A DNA stretch of 64,000 nucleotides, taken from contig CAVUOD010000010.1 of NCBI GenBank assembly GCA_963743015.1, positions 62,001 through 126,000 on the forward strand. Reading direction: 5' to 3'. The position numbers were made by a program, and so were the translations under genes. Under the pieces are notes generated by a model. That model ran no database searches and was not told the origin of the DNA. It saw only the letters and a list, made by a program, of their open reading frames with translations. Source of the DNA: CAVSRC01 sp963743015. Lineage in GTDB: Bacteria > Pseudomonadota > Alphaproteobacteria > Rhizobiales > Kaistiaceae. Below are positions 56,082 to 64,000 of the stretch, piece after piece (positions within the stretch are counted from its first letter, which is position 1; every line of letters begins with the position of its first letter).

Positions 56082-56234
56082 ATGCTGCCGCGCAAGTCCG
56101 AAATCCCCGCAGTGCCGCAAGAGCCGTGGAACGCCGAAGGCGCGACGGGGACGATGAACGGGCGCCCGGTCAGGATGTCCTGCCATGCCTTCATGGGCGG
56201 CGGGCCGTTTGACCGGCGACGCCGCTCTGCATGA
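56082..56234 (+). CDS. Small 50-residue frame overlapping benE
   Basis: ATG 56082 to TGA 56232-56234, overlapping the benE start as ATGA, so coupling is possible. The product begins MLPRKSEIPAVPQEPW and ends in an Arg-rich RRRRSA. Its first residues resemble the uvrB start in this window (MPPRKSGF). No ribosome site is obvious. It could be a small protein, a coupling leader, or chance. Confidence 0.3.
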   Translation: MLPRKSEIPAVPQEPWNAEGATGTMNGRPVRMSCHAFMGGGPFDRRRRSA

Positions 56235-57436
56235 CCGCCGACATCTCCGCCGCACCCGCCCCGGGCTTCTGGCGCGACATCACCCTGGCGCACGTCGCCA
56301 ATGCCACGGTCGGGTTCCTGTTCGCGGCCTCCGGCCCGCTGGCGATCATCCTGGCGACCGGCAGAAGCGGCGGCCTGTCGGAGGTCGAGATCGCCTCCTG
56401 GGTGTTCGGCTCGCTCGCCTTCAACGGCGCGCTCAGCATCGGCTTCTGCCTCGTCTGGCGTCAGCCGCTGGTCTTCTTCTGGACCATTCCCGGCACCGTG
56501 CTGGTCGGCCCCGCCCTCGGCCACCTCACTTTCCCCGAGGTGGTCGGCGCCTACATCGCCACCGGCCTGCTGATGCTGGTGCTGGGCGCGTTCGGCCTGG
56601 TGCGGCGCGCCATGGCGCTGGTGCCGATGCCGATCGTCATGGGCATGGTGGCGGGCGTGTTCCTGCAGTTCGGTCTCGACTGGATACGTGCCCTCCAGGC
56701 CGACCCATTGATTGCCGGCACCATGACCGTCGCCTTCCTGCTGGCGAGCGCCGCCCCGCTGCTGGCAGCACGCGTGCCGCCCTTGCTCATCGCGCTGGTT
56801 GCCGGCGCTGCAGTGATCTGGGCCGCCGGCAGTTTCGCGCCCGGGTCGGAAGCGACCGGCATCATCGCCGCGCCGGCGCTGCAGCTGCCAAAGGTCTCGT
56901 GGACTGCGATGGCCGAACTGGTCGTGCCGCTCGCCATCACCGTGCTGGTGGTGCAGAACGGGCAGGGCGTCGCCGTGCTGAGTGCCGCCGGCCACGACGC
57001 GCCGGTCAACGCCATCGCGGTCGGCTGCGGCGCCGTTTCGATCGTCTCGGCCTTCGTCGGCGCGGTGTCGACCTGCCTCACCGGACCGGTCAATGCCATC
57101 ATCGCCGCGGGCGAGCGGCGCACGCAGTACACGGCGGGCGTCGTGGTCGGCCTGCTCGCCATCCTGTTCGGGCTGTTTGCGCCACTGGTGACGTGGTTGA
57201 TGCTGGCTGCCCCGCGGGCCTTCATCGCCACGCTGGCGGGCCTCGCCATGCTGCGCGTGTTGCACGCGGCGTTCACCATCTCCTTCCGCGGTCCGTTCGC
57301 GCTGGGGGCGCTGGTGACATTCCTGGTGACGGTGGCCGGCATCCCGATTCTCGACATCGGCGCACCGTTCTGGGCGCTGATCGCCGGCTCCGCCGTCTCG
57401 CTGCTGCTGGAGCGCGGCGATTGGCAGGCGCGGTGA
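56231..57436 (+). CDS. benE: Benzoate/H+ symporter family transporter BenE
   Basis: A 401-residue inner-membrane protein with about 12 helices. FWRDITLAHVANATVGFLFAASGPLAIIL, WTIPGTVLVGPALGHLTFPEVVGAY and VPMPIVMGMVAGVFLQFGLD match BenE transporters. No benzoate-degrading genes are near, so the substrate may differ. Confidence 0.9.
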   Translation: MTADISAAPAPGFWRDITLAHVANATVGFLFAASGPLAIILATGRSGGLSEVEIASWVFGSLAFNGALSIGFCLVWRQPLVFFWTIPGTVLVGPALGHLTFPEVVGAYIATGLLMLVLGAFGLVRRAMALVPMPIVMGMVAGVFLQFGLDWIRALQADPLIAGTMTVAFLLASAAPLLAARVPPLLIALVAGAAVIWAAGSFAPGSEATGIIAAPALQLPKVSWTAMAELVVPLAITVLVVQNGQGVAVLSAAGHDAPVNAIAVGCGAVSIVSAFVGAVSTCLTGPVNAIIAAGERRTQYTAGVVVGLLAILFGLFAPLVTWLMLAAPRAFIATLAGLAMLRVLHAAFTISFRGPFALGALVTFLVTVAGIPILDIGAPFWALIAGSAVSLLLERGDWQAR

Positions 57437-57562
57437 TAGGGCGAGGGAGCTCGATTGGAGTCCCGGCGCTGACCGGCTCCTGACATCCCCCTGTCAACAA
57501 GTCGCTCGCGCGCCTCGCCGCGACCACTCGCCTTTGACCAATTCATCCCCCATATTCGGGCC

Positions 57563-60323
57563 ATGCCACCACGCAAATCCGGATTCTCAGAAGCGCCCCC
57601 GGCGAACTACAAGTCATCGCGCGGCACCTCCATGGGCGGGCTGGGCTCGGCCAAGGAGCGCGCCGCCGTCGGCCTCAACCCGGTGGCCGGCCTCGATGTC
57701 GACCTGGAGGATGTCGGCGGCCTGCCGCAGAACGCCGTCACCGCCACGGTCGAGGCGCTGTCGGCGCTGATCGAGAGCGGCCGGCCGGAGTTCCGCGACA
57801 AGACCTGGGTGCCGCACCGGCCGCCGCGGCCGGAGAAGTCGGAAGGCGGCGTGCCGCTGAAGATCGTCTCGGAGCTGACGCCGAAGGGCGACCAGCCGAC
57901 GGCGATCGCCGAGCTGGTCGCCGGCATCGAAGGCCAGGAGCGCGACCAGGTGCTGCTCGGCGTCACCGGCTCGGGCAAGACCTACACCATGGCCAAGGTG
58001 ATCGAGGCGACGCAGCGCCCGGCGCTCGATCCTGGCGCCCAACAAGACGCTCGCCGCCCAGCTCTATGGCGAGTTCAAGTCGTTCTTCCCGGAAAACGCG
58101 GTCGAGTATTTCGTCTCCTATTACGACTACTACCAGCCGGAGGCCTACGTCCCGCGCACCGACACCTATATCGAGAAGGAATCCTCCATCAACGAGCAGA
58201 TCGACCGCATGCGCCACTCGGCGACGCGCTCGCTGCTCGAACGCGACGACGTCATCATCGTCGCCTCGGTGTCGTGCATCTACGGCATCGGCTCGGTCGA
58301 GACCTATACGGCGATGACCTTCGCGCTCACCGTCGGCGAGCGCATCGACCAGCGCCAGCTTCTCGCCGATCTGGTGGCGCTGCACTACAAGCGCGCCGAC
58401 GCCGATTTCCGCCGCGGCACCTTCCGCGTGCGCGGCGACACCGTCGACCTGTTCCCGGCCCATCTCGAAGACCGCGCCTGGCGCGTCGCACTGTTCGGCG
58501 ACGAGATCGAATCGATCACCGAGTTCGATCCGCTGACCGGCCAGAAGGCCGGCAACCTCAAACAGGTCAAGGTCTACGCCAATTCGCACTATGTCACGCC
58601 GCGGCCGACGCTGGCCCAGGCGGTGAAGAGCATCAAGGAGGAGCTCAAGCTGCGCCTCGAAGAGCTGACCCATGCCGGGCGCCTGCTCGAAGCGCAGCGG
58701 CTGGAGCAGCGCTGCCGCTTCGACATCGAGATGATCGAGGCGACCGGCTCCTGCGCCGGCATCGAGAACTATTCGCGCTATCTCACCGGCCGCAAGCCGG
58801 GCGAGCCGCCGCCGACGCTCTTCGAATATCTGCCCGACAACGCGCTGGTCTTCGTCGACGAGAGCCATGTCACGGTGCCGCAGATCGGCGGCATGTATCG
58901 CGGCGATTTTCGCCGCAAGGCGACGCTCGCCGAATACGGCTTCCGCTTGCCGTCCTGCATGGACAACCGGCCGCTGCGCTTCGAGGAATGGGACCTCATG
59001 CGCCCGCAGACGACCTATGTCTCGGCGACGCCGAGCGGCTGGGAGATGGAGCGCACGGGGGGCGTCTTCGCCGAGCAGGTGATCCGCCCGACCGGCCTCA
59101 TCGACCCGCCGGTCGAGGTGCGCCCCGCCAAGGCCCAGGTCGACGATGTCCTCGGCGAAATCCGCGAGACGGCGCTCAAGGGCTACCGCACGCTGGTCAC
59201 CGTGCTCACCAAGCGCATGGCCGAGGATCTCACCGAATATCTCCACGAGCAGGGCGTGCGCGTGCGCTACATGCATTCCGACGTCGAGACGCTGGAGCGC
59301 ATCGAGATCATCCGCGACCTCAGGCTCGGCGCCTTCGACGTGCTGGTCGGCATCAACCTCTTGCGCGAGGGTCTGGACATTCCCGAATGCGCGCTGGTCG
59401 CCATCCTCGATGCCGACAAGGAAGGCTTCCTGCGCTCGGAAACCTCGCTCGTCCAGACCATCGGGCGCGCCGCGCGCAATGTCGACAGCAAGGTCATCCT
59501 CTACGCCGACCGGATCACCGGCTCGATGGAGCGGGCGATGGCCGAGACCGCCCGCCGACGCGAGAAGCAGATGGAATACAATGCCGCCAACGGCATCACC
59601 CCGGAGAGCATCAAGAAGCAGATCGGCGATATCATGTCGTCGGTCTACGAGCGCGACCATGTCATCGTGCCGACCGGCCTGGCGGAAGAAGGCGCCGTCA
59701 TCGGCCACAATTTCAAGGCGACGCTGGCCGACCTCGAGAAGCGCATGCGCGATGCCGCCGCCGACCTCGAATTCGAGGAGGCGGCGCGGCTGCGCGACGA
59801 GATCAAGCGGCTGGAGCAGATGGAGCTCGCCGTCGCCGACGACCCGCTCGCCCGCAATCCGGGGGACCAATCGCCCGCTTCGCAACGGGGCTCCACCTCT
59901 CCCATGGGGAGAGGTCGGCGCGCAGCGCCGGGTGAGGGGGTACGACGCGGCGAGGATACCTCAACCGCCGAGGCAGACTCCCCTCCCTCCCGCGAAGCGG
60001 CGAGGGTGGCCGGCGAAGCCGGACGGGTGGGGGGCTCGCGCGCCCGCAAGAATTCCTTGGACGAGATGACAGTCCGCCGCACCGAGATCCCGGTCCAGGG
60101 CGAGCGCCCGAAGAAGCCGTCGATTGACTATATGGGCCCCGGCACCGACCGCGAGACGCCGATGCCCCAAACATCAACGTCGAAGACGCGCCCGCACGCG
60201 CCCTCGCTCAAAGAGACGCACGAATACGACTTCATCCCGGCGCCGCAGGACAAGCGCCCATCCCCGCGCTCCTTCGGCGGCAAGCCCGGCAGCCCGGTCG
60301 GGCGGGGAAAGCGGAGACGGTAG
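57563..60323 (+). CDS. uvrB: Excinuclease ABC subunit B, frame broken once, with extended ends
   Basis: The damage-verifying helicase of nucleotide excision repair. Walker A GVTGSGKTYT is near residue 132, about 90 residues later than in E. coli, so the N terminus is extended (MPPRKSGFSEAPPANYKSSR...). After a +1 break near 58028 (CTCGATCC) the chain continues LAPNKTLAAQLYGEFKSFFP, SYYDYYQPEAYVPRTDTYIE, VFVDESHV, and the UVR motif LEKRMRDAAADLEFEEAARL. A palindromic repeat is read through in frame from about 59868 to 60045. Then RKNSLDEMTVRRTEIP and a long basic tail. Joined length is about 919 residues. Confidence 0.95.
59868..60045. repeat. Palindromic repeat inserted in frame in uvrB
   Basis: Contains CCTCTCCCATGGGGAGAGG (near-perfect palindrome), GGCGCGCAGCGCC, GGGTGAGGGGG, and a second palindromic part, CTCCCTCCCGCGAAGCGGCGAGGG with GGCCGGCGAAGCCGG. 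Such units are normally intergenic in rhizobia and share the CCCTCACCC/TCTCCC theme with the repeats near 54.3 kb. Here about 178 bases lie within the coding sequence without stopping it. Confidence 0.7.
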
Positions 60324-60348
60324 CACCCTGTCAGACATCGGTCCGATC

Positions 60349-60552
60349 ATGGACTCGCCGCTGGGCTGGGCGGTCGTCATCCTTGTGCTGGGATGGCCGG
60401 TGCTGCTCGCCGGCGGCATTGTCGGGCTGATCATCGGCTGGCTGATCCTGCGCAGGACGCGGCCCTGGCTCGGGTCGATCGTCGGCATGCTGGCCGGCCT
60501 GGTCCTCGGCGTGATCGGCTTCTTCGCTTATGCTGGTTTGATCGCGCCGTAG
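60349..60552 (+). CDS. Small two-helix membrane protein
   Basis: A 67-residue protein: WAVVILVLGWPVLLAGGIVG and IIGWLILRR form one hairpin side, then basic RRTRPW and a second helix LGSIVGMLAGLVLGVIGFFA. It is Gly-rich, with GxxxG-like spacing. No family recognised. It lies 25 bases after uvrB, with no good ribosome site. Confidence 0.5.
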   Translation: MDSPLGWAVVILVLGWPVLLAGGIVGLIIGWLILRRTRPWLGSIVGMLAGLVLGVIGFFAYAGLIAP

Positions 60553-60600
60553 CAGGCTCGACAGCCCGGTCGGCCGCGGCAAGAGGAGACGGTGACGGCA

Positions 60601-60951
60601 ATGCGTCTTGTGATGATTGCGGTTCTTGCGAGCGTGGCGCTGGCGCCATCGGCCTTTGCGGCCCCCGCCTCGACGGCGACCTGCGACGCCGACCTCGCCG
60701 CCGTCGATGCCAGCTTCGCCGAGACGCAGGCGCGGCTCGACAAGGCGGCGAGCGCCGATCAGGCGGAGAAGTGCGCCGCGATCCGCCATCATGTCGAGGT
60801 GATGGCGAACGGCATCGCCGTGTTCCGGCGTTGCCTGCCGGAGGGTCACGACAGGCAAGAGAATATCGGCCAGCTCGCCGGGTCGATTGCCGATTTCCTC
60901 GGCATCAACGATTCGCTCGGCTGCCCGCCGATCGATCCGCCGAAGGATTAG
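60601..60951 (+). CDS. Small secreted protein of unknown function
   Basis: A 116-residue protein with a signal peptide (MRLVMIAVLASVALAPSAFAAP). The mature part is helical with four Cys (TCDADLAAVD, EKCAAIRHH, FRRCLPEG, LGCPPIDPP), probably two disulfides. AGAGGAGA precedes; ATG 60601 was preferred to GTG 60592, which is too near that site. Confidence 0.6.
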   Translation: MRLVMIAVLASVALAPSAFAAPASTATCDADLAAVDASFAETQARLDKAASADQAEKCAAIRHHVEVMANGIAVFRRCLPEGHDRQENIGQLAGSIADFLGINDSLGCPPIDPPKD

Positions 60952-61115
60952 GCCGGTCGCACCCTCGGGTGGCGTTTGGCACGCTTTGCCGCTGGCCTCG
61001 CCGGTTCCTGTGGAGGGGGCGCGGTTCTGCGCCGCCCTCAGGCCATGGTCGCGACAGCACTTGTTGCCTGGCAAGAGCGGGCGGGCATGCGCGCTGCGGC
61101 TGCGGCGCGACCGCC

Positions 61116-61796
61116 TCATCCCTCCTTGCGCACCACCGCGATGTTCAGCGTGGTGCGTTTCTCGAAGCCGATCGTCTCGTAGAGCGTGATGGCCGGCCTG
61201 TTGGTCGTATAGGCGTGGAGATAGGGCGTCTCGCCGCGCGCCAAGATCCGGTGCGTGACGAAGACGGAGAGCAGGCGGGCGAGGCCCCGGCCGCGAAAAT
61301 CCGGATGCGAGCAGACGCCGGAGAGTTCGGCAAAGCCCACCTGCTTCATGCGCTCGCCGGCCATGGCGGCGATGCGGCCGTCGATGCGGATGCCGTAGAA
61401 TTCGCCGAGCGCCCGGGCGCCGCGGGTGAAGGGGCCGGGCTTGGTGAGCAAAGCGAGAGCCAGCATCTCCTCCGCATCGGCGCCGTTCAGCGGTTCGATG
61501 CGCGCGTCGGCAACCGGCTCCGGCGGGCGCGTCAGCACCATCTGCACGACGGCGGCTGTGGTGGTGACGGCAAGGCCCGGCGGCAGGGCGATGGGCCCGG
61601 CCTCGGCAAGCAGCATGTCCTCGCCGGGGCGGGGCAGGGCGGCGAGCGCGGCGAGGCTCTGCGGGCGGTCGTCGCTGGCCGCGGCGAAGGGAATGATGTC
61701 GGACCGGTAGCGGCGGGCGAGCGGGCCGCCTTCGGCCAGTGCGGCATGCGGGCCGTTCAATGCGTTCCATGCGGGACGGTCGAGCACATGGGTCAT
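61116..61796 (-). CDS. GNAT family N-acetyltransferase
   Basis: A 226-residue acetyltransferase. The acetyl-CoA motif is in the C-terminal half: AELSGVCSHPDFRGRGLARLLSVFV (R-G-x-G-L-A loop), then ETPYLHAYTTNRPAITLYETIGF. The start ATG 61796 overlaps the marR stop (ATGA), so the two genes are translated together. Substrate unknown; MarR-GNAT pairs often respond to small toxic molecules. Confidence 0.88.
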   Translation of the reverse strand: MTHVLDRPAWNALNGPHAALAEGGPLARRYRSDIIPFAAASDDRPQSLAALAALPRPGEDMLLAEAGPIALPPGLAVTTTAAVVQMVLTRPPEPVADARIEPLNGADAEEMLALALLTKPGPFTRGARALGEFYGIRIDGRIAAMAGERMKQVGFAELSGVCSHPDFRGRGLARLLSVFVTHRILARGETPYLHAYTTNRPAITLYETIGFEKRTTLNIAVVRKEG

Positions 61797-62287
61797 GTCT
61801 TCCTCCGCCGAGCATTGCCCACTCGTTGATCGAGCGGGCGTTCGGTCAGTCGGTCCTCGATTGCCGCGAGCTGGTCGAGCAGGGGGCCGGAGAGGCCGCC
61901 ACAGAGATCGGCCACCGCCGCCTCGACCTTCGGCCACACATCCTGCTTGCCGAAGTCGACCTCGCGCTGGCCCTTGGCCGTCAGCGAAACGACCCGTTGG
62001 CGCTGGTCGTTGCGGCCGGGCCGCGCCTTGGCCATGCCGATCTTGACGAGTTGCGCGACCACGCGGGTGGCGCCCGGCTGGGTGATGCCCACCGCTTCGG
62101 CCAGTTCGCCGATGGTCAGCGGCCCCAGCCGGTCGAGGGCCGCGAGGAAGGGGTATTGGCTGGAATGCAGCGTCACCCCGTGCGCCGCCGCGACGCGGGT
62201 GGCATCGCCCTGCAGGCGCTCGGCAATGCGCTTGAAGCGGGTGCCCAGCATGAGGAACCCCATTGCGCGAACGATATCCTCGGCCAT
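61793..62287 (-). CDS. MarR family regulator
   Basis: A 164-residue winged-helix protein: LHSSQYPFLAALDRLGPLTIGELAEAVGITQPGATRVVAQLVKIGMAKARPGRNDQRQRVVSLTAKGQ covers the helix-turn-helix and wing. The start MAEDIVRAM (62287) has GGGGTGGA upstream; the earlier ATG (62305) has none. It is first in a marR-GNAT operon and a palindrome lies 23 bases upstream. Confidence 0.9.
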   Translation of the reverse strand: MAEDIVRAMGFLMLGTRFKRIAERLQGDATRVAAAHGVTLHSSQYPFLAALDRLGPLTIGELAEAVGITQPGATRVVAQLVKIGMAKARPGRNDQRQRVVSLTAKGQREVDFGKQDVWPKVEAAVADLCGGLSGPLLDQLAAIEDRLTERPLDQRVGNARRRKT

Positions 62288-62309
62288 CGATCCACCCCAA
62301 TTCATTCAG

Positions 62310-62323
62310 TAGTTATATAACTA
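62310..62323. promoter_or_regulatory. Operator palindrome of the marR-GNAT operon
   Basis: TAGTTATATAACTA is a perfect 14-base palindrome in an AT-rich island, followed by a half copy ATATAAC (62327-62333). Position just before the marR start suggests autoregulation. Confidence 0.7.
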
Positions 62324-62406
62324 AGCATATAACATGAAATGGAACGCTTGTCGAGGGCTTGCGAGGACGGACGGTGCAGTGGGGTGCCGGTCGCTGCCGG
62401 TCCGGC

Positions 62407-63348
62407 TCAGATCGCCCGGCGGCGCGCGGCGCGGCCGGCAAAGAGCAGGCCGTACATGCCGATGGCGATGGCCACCATGGCGAGCACCTGATGCAGCGCG
62501 ATCGCCACGCCGGTGAAGACGAGCGCGATCAGCATGGTCACCGCCGGCGTCGGCACCTCGATCGAGGCGGCCAGCGATACGTCGATGTTGCGGATGGCCT
62601 GGAACCAGAAGATCAGCTCGACGTAGTAGGCGATCCCCATGATGGCGGCGGCCCGCTGCAGGCCGGGGTCGGTGAGGCCGGCGATGAGCGCGCGCGGCTC
62701 GCCGATGGCGAGCGCCAGCGCCAGCAGGAAGACGCCGGATATGAGCAGGCGCGAAAGGGTCACCTGGTTCGGCGTCAGCGTCGTGCGGTCGAGCACCTGC
62801 GTCTTGAGCAGCAGATGCGCCGCCGCCCAGAGCAGCGGAACGCCGAGCGCGAAGACCGACCACCAGGAAATATCGGTGATCAGGAAGGTGCCGTTGGTGG
62901 TCAGATAGACGAGCGCGACGATCATCAGCGCGGTGAAGCCGAGTTCGGGGAACGTCTTGCGCTTGCCGAGGAAGAGCGCCTCGCCGAGCATGGCGAAGAT
63001 TGGCGTGCCCTGCGAGGCGATGGCCAGGCTCACCGGTCCGGTCTTCTGGGCGGCCACCACATACATGTAGGTGGCCAGGCCGAACATGATGCTCGTCCCG
63101 AGTGCCGCGGCGATCGTCCATGGCCGCCGGCTGCCGGTGCCGGCCGCCTCGAAGAGGCCGCGTCGGCCACGGGCGCGCTCCATGAGGAACAGCGGCAGGG
63201 CCGCGAGGATCTGCCAGACGGTGAGCCAGACGGTGAAGGTCAGCCCGTCGACGTTGGCCGGTCGCGCGCTGGCCAGTACGGGCAGGACGCCGAGAATGCC
63301 GAGGCAGGCGAAGGCCGAGATGATGCCGAGGCGGGGATTGAGGGCCAT
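62407..63348 (-). CDS. EamA/DMT superfamily transporter
   Basis: A 313-residue protein with ten helices in two EamA halves. TSIMFGLATYMYVVAAQKTGPVSLAIASQGTPIFAMLGEALFL and IAYYVELIFWFQAIRNIDVSLAASIEVPTPAVTMLIAL are the repeated cores. Usually metabolite export. Divergence from other genes gives no substrate hint. Confidence 0.88.
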   Translation of the reverse strand: MALNPRLGIISAFACLGILGVLPVLASARPANVDGLTFTVWLTVWQILAALPLFLMERARGRRGLFEAAGTGSRRPWTIAAALGTSIMFGLATYMYVVAAQKTGPVSLAIASQGTPIFAMLGEALFLGKRKTFPELGFTALMIVALVYLTTNGTFLITDISWWSVFALGVPLLWAAAHLLLKTQVLDRTTLTPNQVTLSRLLISGVFLLALALAIGEPRALIAGLTDPGLQRAAAIMGIAYYVELIFWFQAIRNIDVSLAASIEVPTPAVTMLIALVFTGVAIALHQVLAMVAIAIGMYGLLFAGRAARRRAI

Positions 63349-63637
63349 GCGGCCGCCTCACTCAGGGGAGGAATGCGGGAAGAAGCTTTAGCGCCGGGAA
63401 CGGCAGGGGGCAAAGCAAGAGTGTCGCACGCCTTGCCGCGCTGACGATGAATGCGCGGTTCCCTGATGACGCTCTCCATTCTCCCCCTCGCCCACCACGG
63501 AGGAGAGGACCACCAAACACAGGCCATGCCGGGAAACGGTCAAGCGCCGGTCCCGCCGGTTCGCGCATCAGGGGGATCGACGGGTCGCCGGGATCGCACC
63601 GGTTGTGGAGGTGGCGGAGTCGCGGGCGCCGCCGGCG

Positions 63638-63892
63638 TCAGCGGCGGCCGGTCCGCACCAGACGCGGAATGTCGCTGCGCGCAATGCCGAGGTCGCGCAA
63701 GACGGCGTCATCCGCATCGGCGAGCCAGTGAATGTCCTGCTGGTCGCGCCAATGGCGGGCGATCGCCAGGCCGAGCCTGGCGACCAGCCACAGCGCTTCT
63801 CCGGCGGCACGGTGCATGTCCTTGACGATGGCTGGCACTGCAGCCGGCGCGAGATCGCGGGCGTTGCCGTGGCTGAGGGTGATGTATGCCAT
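63638..63892 (-). CDS. DUF1127 family protein
   Basis: An 84-residue protein with the C-terminal DUF1127 domain: ALWLVARLGLAIARHWRDQQDIHWLADADDAVLRDLGIARSDIPRLV. In Alphaproteobacteria such small Arg-rich proteins act in RNA turnover and phosphate or carbon regulation. No further gene is seen to the window end or between it and the EamA gene. Confidence 0.85.
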   Translation of the reverse strand: MAYITLSHGNARDLAPAAVPAIVKDMHRAAGEALWLVARLGLAIARHWRDQQDIHWLADADDAVLRDLGIARSDIPRLVRTGRR

Positions 63893-64000
63893 GTGGCTCT
63901 CCGTCGTCGACGGTGGCGAGAACGTGACGGACCGTCAGGCAAGCTGGCGTCGGCGCCGGCGGCCTTCTTGTCCGGCGCCACCACGCCCATGCGCGCACGT

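Noticed and set aside
57963..59885. 640-codon open frame on the minus strand opposite uvrB
   Set aside because: Antisense shadow of a high-GC gene; the translation is low-complexity (Asp/Arg/Glu/His) with no domain, while the plus strand encodes clear UvrB motifs.

Overview
This is a high-GC (roughly two-thirds G+C) chromosomal stretch of an alphaproteobacterium, most likely of the order Hyphomicrobiales (Rhizobiales). The pointers are a petABC cytochrome bc1 operon, the ychF / pth / rplY / prs block, the pgeF-midA-lgt block divergent from ubiK-ybjN-proC, a marR-ompR-envZ type operon divergent from ilvE, a DUF1127 protein and several families of rhizobial-style palindromic repeats. I saw no tRNA, rRNA, CRISPR array, insertion sequence or prophage.

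Layout. 1-7 kb: a fatty-acid hydroxylase relative, a DM13 protein, a LuxR regulator, an outer-membrane barrel protein, hemF, a nickel-type PadR regulator with its palindromic operator, and trmL. 7-11.5 kb: two related ABC exporters; before the second lie a 22-codon leader peptide and an intrinsic terminator, the layout of a transcription attenuator. 11.5-19 kb: petABC, apt, a glutathione transferase, a class-B type acid phosphatase, a repeat cluster, ychF and a flavodoxin-membrane fusion. 19-33.5 kb: mostly housekeeping (pth, rplY, a HerA-type ATPase, prs, pgeF, midA, lgt, ubiK, ybjN, proC, csaA) with a secreted PAN protein. 33.6-38.3 kb: NYN/LOTUS RNase, sensor kinase, response regulator and MarR in one minus-strand operon, divergent from ilvE. 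38.4-41 kb: a TIR-NB-ARC-TPR protein that looks like an antiviral STAND sensor. 41-52 kb: cspA, sulfide:quinone oxidoreductase and many envelope proteins (Tat-exported dienelactone hydrolase, two SH3 proteins, FecR, a Gly/Met-rich cupredoxin, DUF4396) plus a 30-residue lysine-rich peptide. 52-64 kb: a GH15 glucoamylase, a DUF559 endonuclease bracketed by inverted palindromic repeats, a di-haem cytochrome c, benE, uvrB with a palindromic repeat built into its reading frame, marR-GNAT, an EamA transporter and a DUF1127 protein.

Reading frames. At least twelve single-base frame breaks (two more suspected) interrupt otherwise well conserved genes, including rplY, lgt, uvrB, proC and trmL. All are of the +1 kind. 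Since several of these genes are essential, sequencing or assembly error is the likeliest explanation, and I annotate the affected loci as genes with a broken frame, not as dead genes.

The best candidates for undescribed biology are the attenuator-like leader of the second ABC exporter, the TIR-NB-ARC-TPR protein, and the DUF559 gene with terminal inverted repeats.
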